A program made the position numbers and the translations under genes. From NCBI GenBank assembly GCA_034521955.1, contig JAXHLT010000004.1, forward strand, positions 73,203 through 137,202: DNA of 64,000 nt, written 5' to 3'. Positions 44,536 through 53,769 of the stretch are shown in pieces. Every line of letters begins with the position of its first letter. The stretch's first letter is position 1. The notes under the pieces were generated by a model. That model ran no database searches and had not been told where the DNA came from. It saw nothing but the letters and a program-made list of their open reading frames with translations. This DNA is from M55B127 sp034521955 (GTDB lineage Bacteria; Bacillota; Halanaerobiia; Halanaerobiales; M55B127).

Positions 44536-45846
44536 ATGGAGAAAAAAGATTTGGATTTAGAATTTGATCGTGATTATCCGTTAACTCATGTTCCTAAGAC
44601 AGCTAGAGTTAGTATTGTTTCTATAAGTGCAGTATTATTAGGATTTACATTTTTTACACCTACTATGTTAGCAGGTTCTGAAATTGGTATTTCTTTCAGT
44701 CTTTGGCCTGACTTCTTTTATATTTTATTAGCTGGTAGTGCAATTTTAGGTGTTTATGTTGCAATTCTTTCTATTATAGGTGCTCGAACAGGTTTGACTA
44801 CAGTATTATTAAGTAAATACACATTAGGTAAAGCTGGTGCTAAATGGGCTGATATCTTACTGGGTGGTACTCAAATAGGATGGTATGCTGTTGCAGTTGC
44901 CACAATGGCTCATATGTTTACTAGGGCATTAGGATGGGAAGCATATTTGATTCCCTTAATGATTGTATTTAGTATTATGATGGGTATAACTGCATACTAT
45001 GGTTACAAAGGAATGGAACTTTTAAGTTATATTTCAGTTCCACTTCTATTAGTATTAGGTATTTGGGTAACATTAAAGGCAGCAGGAGATGCAGGTGGTT
45101 GGGGAGCGTTAGCATCAATTGAACCAACCGGTACAATGACAATTGCCACTGCTATTACTGCTATTGTTGGTACATTTGCCAGTGGTGGTACTCAGGCTCC
45201 AAACTGGACAAGATTTGCTAAAAATGCGAAGGTAGCTTTTTGGGCTGCTTTAATTGCTTTCCTACTTGGAAATGGAATTATGTTGTTCTTTGGTGCTGTT
45301 GGTGCAATTTCTTATCAAATTCCTGATTTTGTTGAAGTTCTTTATAGTATGGGCTTGATCTTTTGGGGTATTGTTTTCTTAGCCTTGAACTTATGGACCA
45401 CTAATGACAATGCTGCATATGCATTTGGTGTTGCAGGTGCAGAAATGTTTAATATAAATAACAAAAGACCTTTTGTTATTGGTGGAGTAATAATTGCTAC
45501 AATTTTAGCTATAACAGGTATATATAATCATATAATCGTATATTTAAGTGGATTAGGTATTTTCATTCCACCTTTAGGTGGGGTAATTATAGGTGACTAC
45601 TTCTTTGTTTGGAAGTCTAAGATTCCAAGAATGGAAAATGTTGAATTTCCAAAAGTACGCTGGAGTGCTGTAATTAGTTACTTATTAGGTACTCTTGCAG
45701 CATACTTAGGAAGCACAACTGGAATAGGTATTGCTCCTTTAAATGGTATTATTGTTGCAGCAGTACTTATGCCTATTTTATCTAATATATTTAAAAGTAT
45801 GGGAATAGAACAAATGCCTGAAGTGATTGAAGAAGAGACTGCTTAA
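44536..45846 (+). CDS. codB: Cytosine permease-like NCS1 transporter
   Basis: This 436-residue inner-membrane protein has about twelve hydrophobic segments and belongs to the NCS1 family of cytosine/purine/allantoin permeases. Characteristic pieces are YPLTHVPKTARVSIVSISAV (N-terminal segment), GGTQIGWYAVAVATMAHMF, SGGTQAPNWTRFAKNAKVAF and LWTTNDNAAYAFGVAGAEMF. Length and blocks match CodB. GGAGGAATT precedes the start. The next gene encodes a cytosine-deaminase-like protein, supporting cytosine or a related base as substrate. Confidence 0.88.
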   Translation: MEKKDLDLEFDRDYPLTHVPKTARVSIVSISAVLLGFTFFTPTMLAGSEIGISFSLWPDFFYILLAGSAILGVYVAILSIIGARTGLTTVLLSKYTLGKAGAKWADILLGGTQIGWYAVAVATMAHMFTRALGWEAYLIPLMIVFSIMMGITAYYGYKGMELLSYISVPLLLVLGIWVTLKAAGDAGGWGALASIEPTGTMTIATAITAIVGTFASGGTQAPNWTRFAKNAKVAFWAALIAFLLGNGIMLFFGAVGAISYQIPDFVEVLYSMGLIFWGIVFLALNLWTTNDNAAYAFGVAGAEMFNINNKRPFVIGGVIIATILAITGIYNHIIVYLSGLGIFIPPLGGVIIGDYFFVWKSKIPRMENVEFPKVRWSAVISYLLGTLAAYLGSTTGIGIAPLNGIIVAAVLMPILSNIFKSMGIEQMPEVIEEETA

Positions 45847-45867
45847 TTTTTTAGGAGGTATATAATA

Positions 45868-47106
45868 ATGGATCTATTAGTTAAAAATACTCGTTTAAAA
45901 AAACAGGATAAACTACAGGATATCTTAATAGATGATGGCAAGATCGTAAAGATCGCTGAAAAGATTGATCAAGGGGCAGATAAAATAATAGATGCAGAGG
46001 GCAACTTTGTTGCCCCTGCTCTTATTGAACCCCATATTCATCTAGATAAGATATTTATTTTAGATGTAGTTCGTTCTAATCAAACGGGTACTTTAAAAGA
46101 AGCTATTGAAATTGGATGGGAAAAGAAAAAAGAATATACTATTGAAGATATTGTAGATAGAGCGGGTAAAGCGATTAAATTAGCCGCTAAAAATGGTACA
46201 ACAAGAATGAGAACACATGTAGATGTTGATACAGTTGGTGGACTTACACCCCTTAAGGGTATTGTTGAAGCAAAGAAAAAATATTCAGATATCATGGACA
46301 TTGAAATTATATCATTTCCTCAAGAAGGAATTATTCAAGATCCCGGTGCAGAAGAATTAATGTGGGAAGCAATGGAAAATGGAGCAGAAATAGTTGGTGG
46401 TATGCCGGCAAATGAGAAGACTCCTGAAGATAGTAAAAGACATATTGAAATTGCATTTGAAATTGCAAAAAAATATGATGCTGATATAGATATGCATATT
46501 GATGAAACAGACGATCCTTTCTACCGTACTTTAGAAATGTTAGCAGATCAAACTATTGAAAATGGTTGGGAAGGTAGAGTAACTGCAGGTCATACCTGTG
46601 CATTAGCTGCATATGATGATCATTATGCAGAATATGTAATGGATAAAGTAAAAAAGGCTGAAATAAATGTTATTACAAATCCAGTAACAAACTTAATGTT
46701 ACAGGGGCGTGACGATAAACAGCCTAAAAGAAGAGGTATTACAAGAGTAAAAGAGCTTCTTGACAGAGGAGTTAATATGAGTTATGGTCAGGACTGTGTA
46801 AAGGATACATTTTATCCGTTCGGCCAATGTGACCTTATGGAAGTTGGATTAGTTGCAGCTCATGCAGCACATATGAGTTTACCAGAAGAGATTGAAGAAG
46901 TCTTTAATATGGCAACATATAATGCTGCTAAGATTTTAAGACTTGACGATTATGGTATAATAGAAGGGAACAGAGCAGATTTAGTTGTATTTGATACTGA
47001 TAATGCTATAGATGCAATTAGATTACATCCGGCTAGAAGGTTTGTTATCAAAGAAGGTAAAGTTATTGCAGAAAGTTCAACACAGTCTAAACTATATAGA
47101 GGGTGA
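45868..47106 (+). CDS. codA: Cytosine deaminase-like amidohydrolase
   Basis: The 412-residue protein belongs to the CodA-type amidohydrolase family. Metal-site blocks are visible: ALIEPHIHLDKIF (HxH), DMHIDETDDPF, VTAGHTCALAAYD and MSYGQDCVKDTFYPFGQCDL (metal-ligand Asp). PVTNLMLQGRDDKQPKRRGI matches the family block that in E. coli CodA contains LQGRFDTYPKRRGI. It would convert cytosine to uracil and ammonia; related enzymes act on isoguanine or ammelide-like rings, so the exact substrate is open. It lies between codB and a molybdenum hydroxylase. Confidence 0.85.
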   Translation: MDLLVKNTRLKKQDKLQDILIDDGKIVKIAEKIDQGADKIIDAEGNFVAPALIEPHIHLDKIFILDVVRSNQTGTLKEAIEIGWEKKKEYTIEDIVDRAGKAIKLAAKNGTTRMRTHVDVDTVGGLTPLKGIVEAKKKYSDIMDIEIISFPQEGIIQDPGAEELMWEAMENGAEIVGGMPANEKTPEDSKRHIEIAFEIAKKYDADIDMHIDETDDPFYRTLEMLADQTIENGWEGRVTAGHTCALAAYDDHYAEYVMDKVKKAEINVITNPVTNLMLQGRDDKQPKRRGITRVKELLDRGVNMSYGQDCVKDTFYPFGQCDLMEVGLVAAHAAHMSLPEEIEEVFNMATYNAAKILRLDDYGIIEGNRADLVVFDTDNAIDAIRLHPARRFVIKEGKVIAESSTQSKLYRG

Positions 47107-47112
47107 AAAATT

Positions 47113-49443
47113 ATGGTTGATATACCGCAAGCAGAAAAAAGATTAGATTTAGATAAAAAAACATCAGGTGAAGCAGAATTTATTGATGATTTATCATTTC
47201 CAGGTATGTTACATGCTTTAGTTTTGCGTTCACCTCATGCACATGCAGAGATAGTTGATATTGATCTTAAAAAAGCATTAGAAGTTGAAGGTATAGAAAA
47301 AATAGTTACTGGTCAGGACATTACTGATGAGATTATAAATATTGATATTGGTGACCACAGACCGATAGCAGTGGATAAAGTAAGATTTCACGGTGAACCG
47401 GTTGCAGTGGTTTTATCAGAAGATAAATGGAAAGCAAAAAAAGCATTAGATTTAATTGAAGTTGAGTATAAGCCGCTTAAGGCTGTTTTAAAAGCTAAAG
47501 AAGCTGTTAAAGAAGATGCTCCTTTAATACATGAAAACCAAGAAGAATATGATAGACACATGGATACAAACTACCATAAAAATTCTAACATTTTTAGACA
47601 TTATAAACTTCGCAAAGGTAATTTAGAGGAAGCTTTTAAAAAAGCAGATAAGATAATTGAAAACACTTATGACTATCCTCAAAGGTCACATACTCAAATG
47701 GAACCCCATGGAGCAATTGCAAAATGGTATTCAGATCAAGAAATGGTTATGTATGCAAGCACACAGTCACCATTTTTTGTAAGGACAGCAATTGCAGATA
47801 TGTTTAAACTTGATGCTCCTAAAATAACCGTTAAATCTGGTTATTTAGGTGGAGGCTTTGGTGGTAAATCCGATGTTTCAATTGAACCACTAACTGCTTT
47901 TGTTGCTAAGTTTGTTCCCAATAGATATGTGAAACTAAGGTTAAGTAGGGAAGGCGCATTTTATGCCTCCCTTATTGCAAGAGGTGGAGAAGTAGATCTT
48001 AAAACTGCGGTTACAAACGATGGTAAGATTTTAGGTGAAAAAGTAAATATTTACTTTAGTTCAGGTGCATATGGTTCAACTTCGGTTCACATTGTAACAG
48101 CTGGTGGACACAATAGTTCAGGACCTTATGAAATTGATAATATGGAAGTTGATTCTTATGGAGTTTATACTAATACACCTCCTGTAGGTGCTTTTAGAGG
48201 CTATTCACATCCTGAGGTGCACTGGGCTAAAGAAAGACAGATGCATATTATTGCAAAAGAACTCGGAATTGATGAACATGAACTACGTTTAAAAAACATG
48301 TTAAGACCAGGATCAATTAATGCTTTAGGCCAGGAAATTGAAGAAAGTGATGGCGACCTTATAGGTTGTTATAAAAAAATAAGGGATAGACTTGAAGAAA
48401 TAGAAATAGATAAAAAACCTAATAAAGTATATGGTAAAGGAATTGCAGCAATGATGAAATCTCCAGTAATGGCTACTAATTCAGCAGCTTCAGCAACTTT
48501 AAGATTTAACGAGGATGGTACTTGTGATTTAGCTGCTAGTGGTTCAGAAATGGGACAGGGTACAAAAACTGCAATGAAACAGATTGCCGCTGCAGCCTTA
48601 AAGTTACCATTAGAAAAAATAAAGATAAAAGAAGATATAAGTACAGACAATTCTCCTTACGGTTGGCAGACAATCGGAAGTACAACAACCTGGAAAGCGG
48701 GAAGAGCTGTAATAGATGCAGTTGAAAAAGCAATCGATAAACTAAAAGAAAATGCTGCCTTAGTACTTGAAGTTGATAAAGATGACTTAGAATACCAGGG
48801 TGAAAAAGTAGTTTATAAAAAAGATGAGAGTAAGTATATAGAAACTGACAAGATTTGTTTTGGTCACTTAGCTGATAATGGTCTTGTAACAGGTGAACCT
48901 GTACAGACTTATGGAACTTATGTACCAAAAGATTTAACCTATACTGATCCAGAAACAGGACAAGGTAATGCAGCAGCAGAATACACTTACGGAGCCCAAG
49001 GAGTAGTTGTTGAAATTGATATAGAAACCGGTGAACTTAAATTGCTTAATATGATGATGGCAATTGATGCCGGTAAAGTAATTAGTCCTCAAATGGCTAG
49101 AGGTCAGATTGTAGGTGGAATGGTTCAAGAAATGGGTGGAGCTTTAAATGAGGAATTAAGGTATGGTAAAGAAGGTAAAATGCGTAATAACAGTTTTACA
49201 GATTATAAGATACCTACTCCACTTGATCTATATGATACAAAATTTGATGTATACTTTTTTGAAACTCCTGAACCGATTGGACCATTTGGTGCAAGAGGTA
49301 TTGCTGAACACGGTACAGTTGGTATAACACCAGCTTTCGGTAATGCGATTAGTAATGCATTAGGAATTGAAATATTTGATCTACCACTAACTAGAGAAAA
49401 AATATTTTTAAATATGGATAAAGAAGGTGATCTTGATGTTTAG
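47113..49443 (+). CDS. Molybdenum hydroxylase large subunit (xanthine dehydrogenase type)
   Basis: This is the 776-residue molybdopterin-binding subunit. Visible family blocks are the N-terminal SFPGMLHALVLRSPHAHAEI, GGGFGGKSDVSIEPLTAFVA, PPVGAFRGYSHPEVHWAKER, ASGSEMGQGTKTAMKQIAAA and the C-terminal EPIGPFGARGIAEHGTVGIT with the catalytic-type Glu. Together with the next two genes it forms a three-subunit enzyme hydroxylating a heterocyclic ring. Xanthine is the textbook substrate, but the deaminase upstream yields pyrimidines, so a uracil-type substrate is possible. It begins six bases after codA. Confidence 0.88.
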   Translation: MVDIPQAEKRLDLDKKTSGEAEFIDDLSFPGMLHALVLRSPHAHAEIVDIDLKKALEVEGIEKIVTGQDITDEIINIDIGDHRPIAVDKVRFHGEPVAVVLSEDKWKAKKALDLIEVEYKPLKAVLKAKEAVKEDAPLIHENQEEYDRHMDTNYHKNSNIFRHYKLRKGNLEEAFKKADKIIENTYDYPQRSHTQMEPHGAIAKWYSDQEMVMYASTQSPFFVRTAIADMFKLDAPKITVKSGYLGGGFGGKSDVSIEPLTAFVAKFVPNRYVKLRLSREGAFYASLIARGGEVDLKTAVTNDGKILGEKVNIYFSSGAYGSTSVHIVTAGGHNSSGPYEIDNMEVDSYGVYTNTPPVGAFRGYSHPEVHWAKERQMHIIAKELGIDEHELRLKNMLRPGSINALGQEIEESDGDLIGCYKKIRDRLEEIEIDKKPNKVYGKGIAAMMKSPVMATNSAASATLRFNEDGTCDLAASGSEMGQGTKTAMKQIAAAALKLPLEKIKIKEDISTDNSPYGWQTIGSTTTWKAGRAVIDAVEKAIDKLKENAALVLEVDKDDLEYQGEKVVYKKDESKYIETDKICFGHLADNGLVTGEPVQTYGTYVPKDLTYTDPETGQGNAAAEYTYGAQGVVVEIDIETGELKLLNMMMAIDAGKVISPQMARGQIVGGMVQEMGGALNEELRYGKEGKMRNNSFTDYKIPTPLDLYDTKFDVYFFETPEPIGPFGARGIAEHGTVGITPAFGNAISNALGIEIFDLPLTREKIFLNMDKEGDLDV

Positions 49444-50293
49444 TCCTTTCGAGTATGTAAAAGCTGAAAACTTAGAAGAAGTATTTGAACTATTAGATAA
49501 AAATGATGATGCACAAATTATAGCTGGAGGTACAGACTTATTAGTAAAACTAAGAGAAGCTAAAAGTTCACCTGAAACTTTGATAGATATTAAAGGATTA
49601 GAAGAGTTAAAAGGAATCAAAAAAGAAGGAAACAAAGTTAAAATTGGTGCTCTAACAACTATTACTGAACTTAAAAACAGTGAACTTATCAAAAATGAGC
49701 TTTTTTCACTATATCAAGCTGCCAGTGAATTTGGCTGCTATGAAATTAGAAATAGAGCTACAATTGGAGGAAATATTGTCCACGCTTCACCAGGTGCAGA
49801 GTTTGGTGTAACAGTATTTGCATTAGATGCTAAGGTAGAAGTAGTTGGTCAAGATGGTATAAAAGAATATCCAATAGATGAATTTTGGTATGATGTAGGT
49901 AAAGTTAAACTGAAAAATGAATTATTAAAAAGTATAATAATTGATATAGAAGAAAATACAAAAAGCAGTTATCACAGATTAAGTAGAGTTGACGGTATGG
50001 ATTTAGCAGTTGTAAATACTGCTTTAGCTAAAAAAAGTGATGGTAGTTATAAATCATACTTTGGAACAGTTGCCAGAACTCCATATAGAAATGAAGAAAT
50101 TGATCAATTATTAAATGATAATAATTACACTAATGAAACCTTTAAAGAAATACAAAAAATAGTTGATGAAAATGTATCACCTCGTGCAAGTAGTCTTAGA
50201 GCAAGTCCAGAGTATAAAAAGAAAATGGTTGTAAGTTTATTGAAAAGATGTCTCAGAGATATCGGTGAACTTGGAGATGATATAGATGGCTAA
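49436..50293 (+). CDS. Molybdenum hydroxylase FAD-binding subunit
   Basis: The 285-residue protein is the FAD subunit of a xanthine dehydrogenase-type enzyme. It has the opening FEYVKAENLEEVFELLDKND, AQIIAGGTDLLVKLREA (FAD pyrophosphate loop), IRNRATIGGNIVHASPGAEF (second FAD motif) and a C-terminal domain with SSYHRLSRVDGMDLAVVNTA. ATG 49436 overlaps the large subunit gene by eight bases and follows AGAAGGTG. It passes electrons from the iron-sulfur subunit to NAD or another acceptor. Confidence 0.9.
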   Translation: MFSPFEYVKAENLEEVFELLDKNDDAQIIAGGTDLLVKLREAKSSPETLIDIKGLEELKGIKKEGNKVKIGALTTITELKNSELIKNELFSLYQAASEFGCYEIRNRATIGGNIVHASPGAEFGVTVFALDAKVEVVGQDGIKEYPIDEFWYDVGKVKLKNELLKSIIIDIEENTKSSYHRLSRVDGMDLAVVNTALAKKSDGSYKSYFGTVARTPYRNEEIDQLLNDNNYTNETFKEIQKIVDENVSPRASSLRASPEYKKKMVVSLLKRCLRDIGELGDDIDG

Positions 50294-50741
50294 AAAGATA
50301 AACACTACAATTAATAATAAAGATTATGAACTAGAAGTACCATATCAAATGAGTCTTTTGGAACTATTAAGAGAAGAACTTCATCTTACAGGTGCAAAAG
50401 AAGGCTGTGGAAACGGTGAATGTGGTGCTTGTACAGTACTTTTAAACAATGAAGCAGTTAGAAGTTGTATTGTTTTAGCACATGAAGTTGATGGAAAAGA
50501 AGTAGTCACGATTGAAGGTGTAAAAGAAACCGGTGAGTTCAAAAAAATTAAAGATGCTTTTGCTGCTGAAGATGCAGTACAGTGTGGTTTTTGTACACCC
50601 GGTTTTGTAATGGCTATTAAAGCTTTATTAGATCGAACTAAAAGTCCGACTGATGAAGAAATCAAAGAGGCTTTAGGTGGTCACTTATGCCGCTGTACAG
50701 GTTATGAATCAATTCATAAAGCAGTAAAACGTTTAGTTTAA
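50286..50741 (+). CDS. Molybdenum hydroxylase 2Fe-2S subunit
   Basis: The 151-residue protein carries two [2Fe-2S] sites. The plant-type ferredoxin motif is GCGNGECGACTVLLNNEAVR with the upstream LLELLREELHLTGAKE. The helical C-terminal site is QCGFCTPGFVMAIKALLDRT and HLCRCTGYESIHKAV. All eight cysteines are present. It overlaps the FAD subunit gene by eight bases and is followed by a terminator, so the operon ends here. No XdhC-type cofactor insertion gene accompanies it. Confidence 0.93.
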   Translation: MAKKINTTINNKDYELEVPYQMSLLELLREELHLTGAKEGCGNGECGACTVLLNNEAVRSCIVLAHEVDGKEVVTIEGVKETGEFKKIKDAFAAEDAVQCGFCTPGFVMAIKALLDRTKSPTDEEIKEALGGHLCRCTGYESIHKAVKRLV

Positions 50742-50771
50742 CAATATTAATAATAAGATATGTTAGTTAAT

Positions 50772-50798
50772 AAAAAGCCCAGAGATGGGCTTTTTATT
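50772..50798 (+). terminator. Terminator of the cod/molybdenum hydroxylase operon
   Basis: AAAAAGCCCA (50772-50781) pairs with TGGGCTTTTT (50786-50795), the T-run being part of the stem. Confidence 0.85.
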
Positions 50799-50801
50799 AT
50801 T

Positions 50802-50830
50802 TTGACTTTACAAAATATATCCTGTAAAAT
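50802..50830 (+). promoter_or_regulatory. Promoter of rph-rdgB
   Basis: TTGACT (50802-50807) and TAAAAT (50825-50830) are 17 bases apart, 32 bases before rph. Confidence 0.65.
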
Positions 50831-50862
50831 TAGGTATAAGAAGTAATATTAGGAGGAATAAA

Positions 50863-51591
50863 ATGAGTAATAAAAGAGTAGATGGACGAGAACATGATGA
50901 AATAAGAGAGACAGAAATAATAAGGGACTATACAAAGTATGCTGAGGGCTCTGTATTGGTATCTACAGGAGATACAAAAGTTATTTGCACTGTATCAGTT
51001 GAAAATAGTGTTCCCTACTTTTTAAGAGGGAAAAACAAAGGTTGGTTGACAGCTGAATATTCACTATTACCTAGATCAACACAATCTAGAACTATTAGAG
51101 AAGCTGCTAAGGGTAAAAGAAGTGGTAGAACAAGAGAAATTCAAAGGTTAATCGGAAGATCACTTAGAGCTGTTATTGATCTTGAAAAAATAGGTGAAAG
51201 AACAATCTGGATTGACTGTGATGTTATACAGGCTGATGGTGGTACAAGGACAGCTTCTATTACTGGAGCTTTTGTTGCCTTATATGATGCTGTACAGTAT
51301 ATGTTAGAAGAAGGTATGGTTGATAAATCTCCTCTTAAAGGATTTGCTGCTGCTACAAGTGTAGGAATAGTTGATGGAGAGTATCTATTAGACCTCTGTT
51401 ATAAAGAAGATGTAAATGCTCAAGTTGATATGAATATCGTTATGTCTGAAAGTGGTGAAATAATAGAAGTTCAGGGTACAGCTGAAAAAGATCCTTTTAC
51501 AAGAGAAGAAATGGATAAGTTTTTAGATTTAGCTGAAAAAGGTATTAATGACTTAATCATAGAACAGAAAAAAAGTTTGGAACTTAAATAA
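50863..51591 (+). CDS. rph: Ribonuclease PH
   Basis: RNase PH trims tRNA 3' ends by phosphorolysis. The 242-residue protein has the family blocks GSVLVSTGDTKVICTVSVEN, WLTAEYSLLPRSTQSRTIRE, RSGRTREIQRLIGRSLRAVI, TIWIDCDVIQADGGTRTASI and DVNAQVDMNIVMSESGEIIE. Length is canonical. AGGAGG precedes ATG 50863. It is immediately followed by rdgB, the usual arrangement in Firmicutes, and four tRNA genes lie just downstream. Confidence 0.96.
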   Translation: MSNKRVDGREHDEIRETEIIRDYTKYAEGSVLVSTGDTKVICTVSVENSVPYFLRGKNKGWLTAEYSLLPRSTQSRTIREAAKGKRSGRTREIQRLIGRSLRAVIDLEKIGERTIWIDCDVIQADGGTRTASITGAFVALYDAVQYMLEEGMVDKSPLKGFAAATSVGIVDGEYLLDLCYKEDVNAQVDMNIVMSESGEIIEVQGTAEKDPFTREEMDKFLDLAEKGINDLIIEQKKSLELK

Positions 51592-52191
51592 ATGAATAAA
51601 AAACTATTAGTTGCAAGTTCAAACAAAGGTAAAATCGAAGAGATAAAAGACCATTTTAAAGAACTTGACTTTAAGTTTGTAACTCCAGATCAATTTAATA
51701 ATTTAAAAGAAGTTATTGAAGATGGAGAAACTTTAGAGGAAAATGCCTTAAAGAAAGCAAGAGATAGAGCATATAAAACTAATCTCTTATCATTAGCTGA
51801 TGATACTGGTTTAGAAGTCGATTATCTTGATGGTAAACCTGGTATTTATTCAGCACGTTTTGCTCATGAAAATGCTACATATGAAGAGAATAATGATAAG
51901 TTATTAGAACTTTTAGAGGGTGTACCTTATGAAAAAAGAACTGCTCAGTTTAGGACAGTAGTAGCAGTTGTAGATCCTTTAGAAGAAAAAGAATATACTG
52001 TTTCTGGTTTATGTAAAGGTTATATTTTAGAAAAAAGAAGAGGAAATCAGGGATTTGGATATGATCCATTATTTTATGTATCTGAATATGATAAAACATT
52101 TGCTGAAATGACAGTAAGTTTAAAGAATAAAATCAGTCATAGAGCAAATGCTTTAGAAAAAATGAAAAAGGTATTAATAAGTAGATATTAA
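51592..52191 (+). CDS. rdgB: XTP/dITP diphosphatase (RdgB/HAM1 family)
   Basis: This enzyme removes non-canonical purine nucleotides (ITP, XTP, dITP) by pyrophosphate release. The 199-residue protein has LLVASSNKGKIEEIKDHFKE at the start, LADDTGLEVDYLDGKPGIYS (active-site loop), GNQGFGYDPLFYV and KNKISHRANALEKMK. It begins on the base after the rph stop, so translation is coupled. Possibly relevant to its neighbourhood, purine deamination or oxidation genes lie just upstream. Confidence 0.95.
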   Translation: MNKKLLVASSNKGKIEEIKDHFKELDFKFVTPDQFNNLKEVIEDGETLEENALKKARDRAYKTNLLSLADDTGLEVDYLDGKPGIYSARFAHENATYEENNDKLLELLEGVPYEKRTAQFRTVVAVVDPLEEKEYTVSGLCKGYILEKRRGNQGFGYDPLFYVSEYDKTFAEMTVSLKNKISHRANALEKMKKVLISRY

Positions 52192-52254
52192 GAGTATTAT
52201 TGGCTTAAAACTTTCTTAACATATATAATCGGCTCTAATCGTTAGTTAAAAATT

Positions 52255-52283
52255 TTGACCATAAGGGTAATTTAAGTTATACT
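52255..52283 (+). promoter_or_regulatory. Promoter of the tRNA cluster
   Basis: TTGACC (52255-52260) and TATACT (52278-52283) are 17 bases apart, 30 bases before the first tRNA. Confidence 0.75.
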
Positions 52284-52313
52284 AATACTTGTCGCACGAA
52301 AAAAACACTGTGA

Positions 52314-52390
52314 GCGGGAGTAGCTCAGTTGGCTAGAGCATCAGCCTTCCAAGCTGAGGGTCGCGGGTTCGAGCCCCGTTTCCCGCTCCA
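52314..52390 (+). tRNA. tRNA-Gly (anticodon TCC)
   Basis: Acceptor GCGGGAG pairs with TTCCCGC (one G-T). The D arm has TAGCTCAGTTGG, the anticodon loop CTTCCAA gives TCC, and the T loop is GGGTTCGAGCCCC. CCA is encoded. Length is 77. Confidence 0.95.
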
Positions 52391-52401
52391 TATATTAACA
52401 T

Positions 52402-52479
<78 letters not shown>

Positions 52480-52487
52480 TTTATCAT

Positions 52488-52565
52488 GGTGGGTATAGCT
52501 CAGTAGGCTAGAGCGCAGGATTGTGGCTCCTGAGGCCGTGGGTTCAAGCCCCATTACCCACCCCA
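52488..52565 (+). tRNA. tRNA-His (anticodon GTG)
   Basis: The extra 5' G typical of tRNA-His (position 52488) faces discriminator C. Acceptor GTGGGTA pairs with TACCCAC. The anticodon loop TTGTGGC gives GTG, and CCA is encoded. Confidence 0.95.
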
Positions 52566-52618
52566 TTTTAATTTTAAACATAATTATAATTTAATATAGA
52601 TACGGATTTATTTTAAGT

Positions 52619-52695
<77 letters not shown>

Positions 52696-52999
52696 TTTTT
52701 TTGTTGAGAGCTTTTAAGTGTTGTCCTAAGGGAAACTTAAGGGCTTACACTTGTGAGGTATATTTAACTTTTGACCACTTTTTGAGTTACTGATTTTTAG
52801 GTGTTTTCAGCCTAGTTCAGTGGCTCTTTTTTGTTTCTCCTACTACTACTGAATATATCCTTTAGATTACTTGAAGTCGAAAAATATCTATCAAATATTT
52901 TCTGTTTTAGAATTTTTTAGGGAAACTTGTAACTTTTACTCAAATTATTCATATATATAAAAAAGTTAAACCCCTCCCGAATTAAGAGGGGCTTTTTTG
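52696..52999. other. Spacer after the tRNA cluster; bidirectional hairpin at its end
   Basis: No gene is seen in this 304-base region. Near its right end, ACCCCTC (52970-52976) pairs with GAGGGGC (52986-52992), followed by T6 on the plus strand and with T-rich sequence on the other side. It can end both the tRNA transcript and the minus-strand lipoprotein gene. Confidence 0.6.
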
Positions 53000-53568
53000 T
53001 TAATTTGCAGTAGCTTCAAAATCTACATTAAAATCACTGCCATTTAAAGTTTGATCTGTAGGATCGAAAGTATAACCAGTCTTATTAGGTGTAACCACTA
53101 CAGCTTCTTCTATTATTAATGATTTAGACCAATTTCCATTGGAATCGGTGATAGCAGAATCTGCTCCATTATTAAATCTTATAGAAACATCTGCTAAACC
53201 TGAACCACTAATTGTTACAGTTCCAGATAAACTAATTTCTTTTTCGGCACTTTTGAAGTTTAAGTTATTTCTTTCAGATGTCACAGTATAGTCTTCTGGT
53301 GTAAATGTATAACCAGTTTTTTGAACTGTGATAGTGACAGTCCCACCCAAGCCAGTTTTGTACCAAGATCCATCTGATTTAGATTTTACGGGTGTATCTC
53401 CATTACTAAAACTAATTGTAGCATTTTTATATGGATCATCCATTTGAGTTAGTAATTGTGCCTTTTACTGTATAAGTATTAAAATAGAATGGTAATGTAT
53501 CACAACCCGATAAAATTACAGTAAAAGCTAATAGAAAGAATTAGTAGTAGTAATAATTTATTGTTCAT
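53000..53568 (-). pseudogene. Surface lipoprotein with repeated Ig/carboxypeptidase-regulatory-like modules, frameshifted
   Basis: The minus strand gives a lipoprotein start (MNNKLLLLLILSIS at 53568 after AAAGGATG). If one extra T is removed near 53515, the lipobox LSGC follows. A second frame change near 53443 joins it to a 147-residue body. The body has two similar modules of about 70 residues, each with a TVT..GSGL/D start, a GNW/GSW centre (DSNGNW, KSDGSW) and an ending like KTGYTFDPTDQTL or KTGYTFTPEDYTV. Such modules are common in secreted surface proteins. Two one-base errors or real decay could explain the breaks. Confidence 0.55.
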
Positions 53569-53769
53569 AATATCATCCTTTCTTTTTATGTTATTTATTA
53601 TAATATTGACCAAAAGTAAAAAAACTCCTTTAAAACATTTATTTGAAAGAGGTATATTAAAAAGTGTTAATAAGTCAGAAAAATATTAGCATACATAAAA
53701 ATTTAAAATTCAATATCCTTATGTCTATAATATTATTGTTTTTCAGTAGTTGATTAAAGTATGTAGCTT
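53569..53769. other. Spacer, no gene seen
   Basis: AT-rich region of 201 bases between the lipoprotein start and the end of the exonuclease remnant. I see no supported feature. Confidence 0.4.

Noticed and set aside
48536..48928. Minus-strand open frame of 130 codons inside the molybdenum hydroxylase gene
   Set aside because: It is antisense to a well-conserved gene and its translation is Leu/Tyr/Gln-rich without any family signature; a shadow frame.
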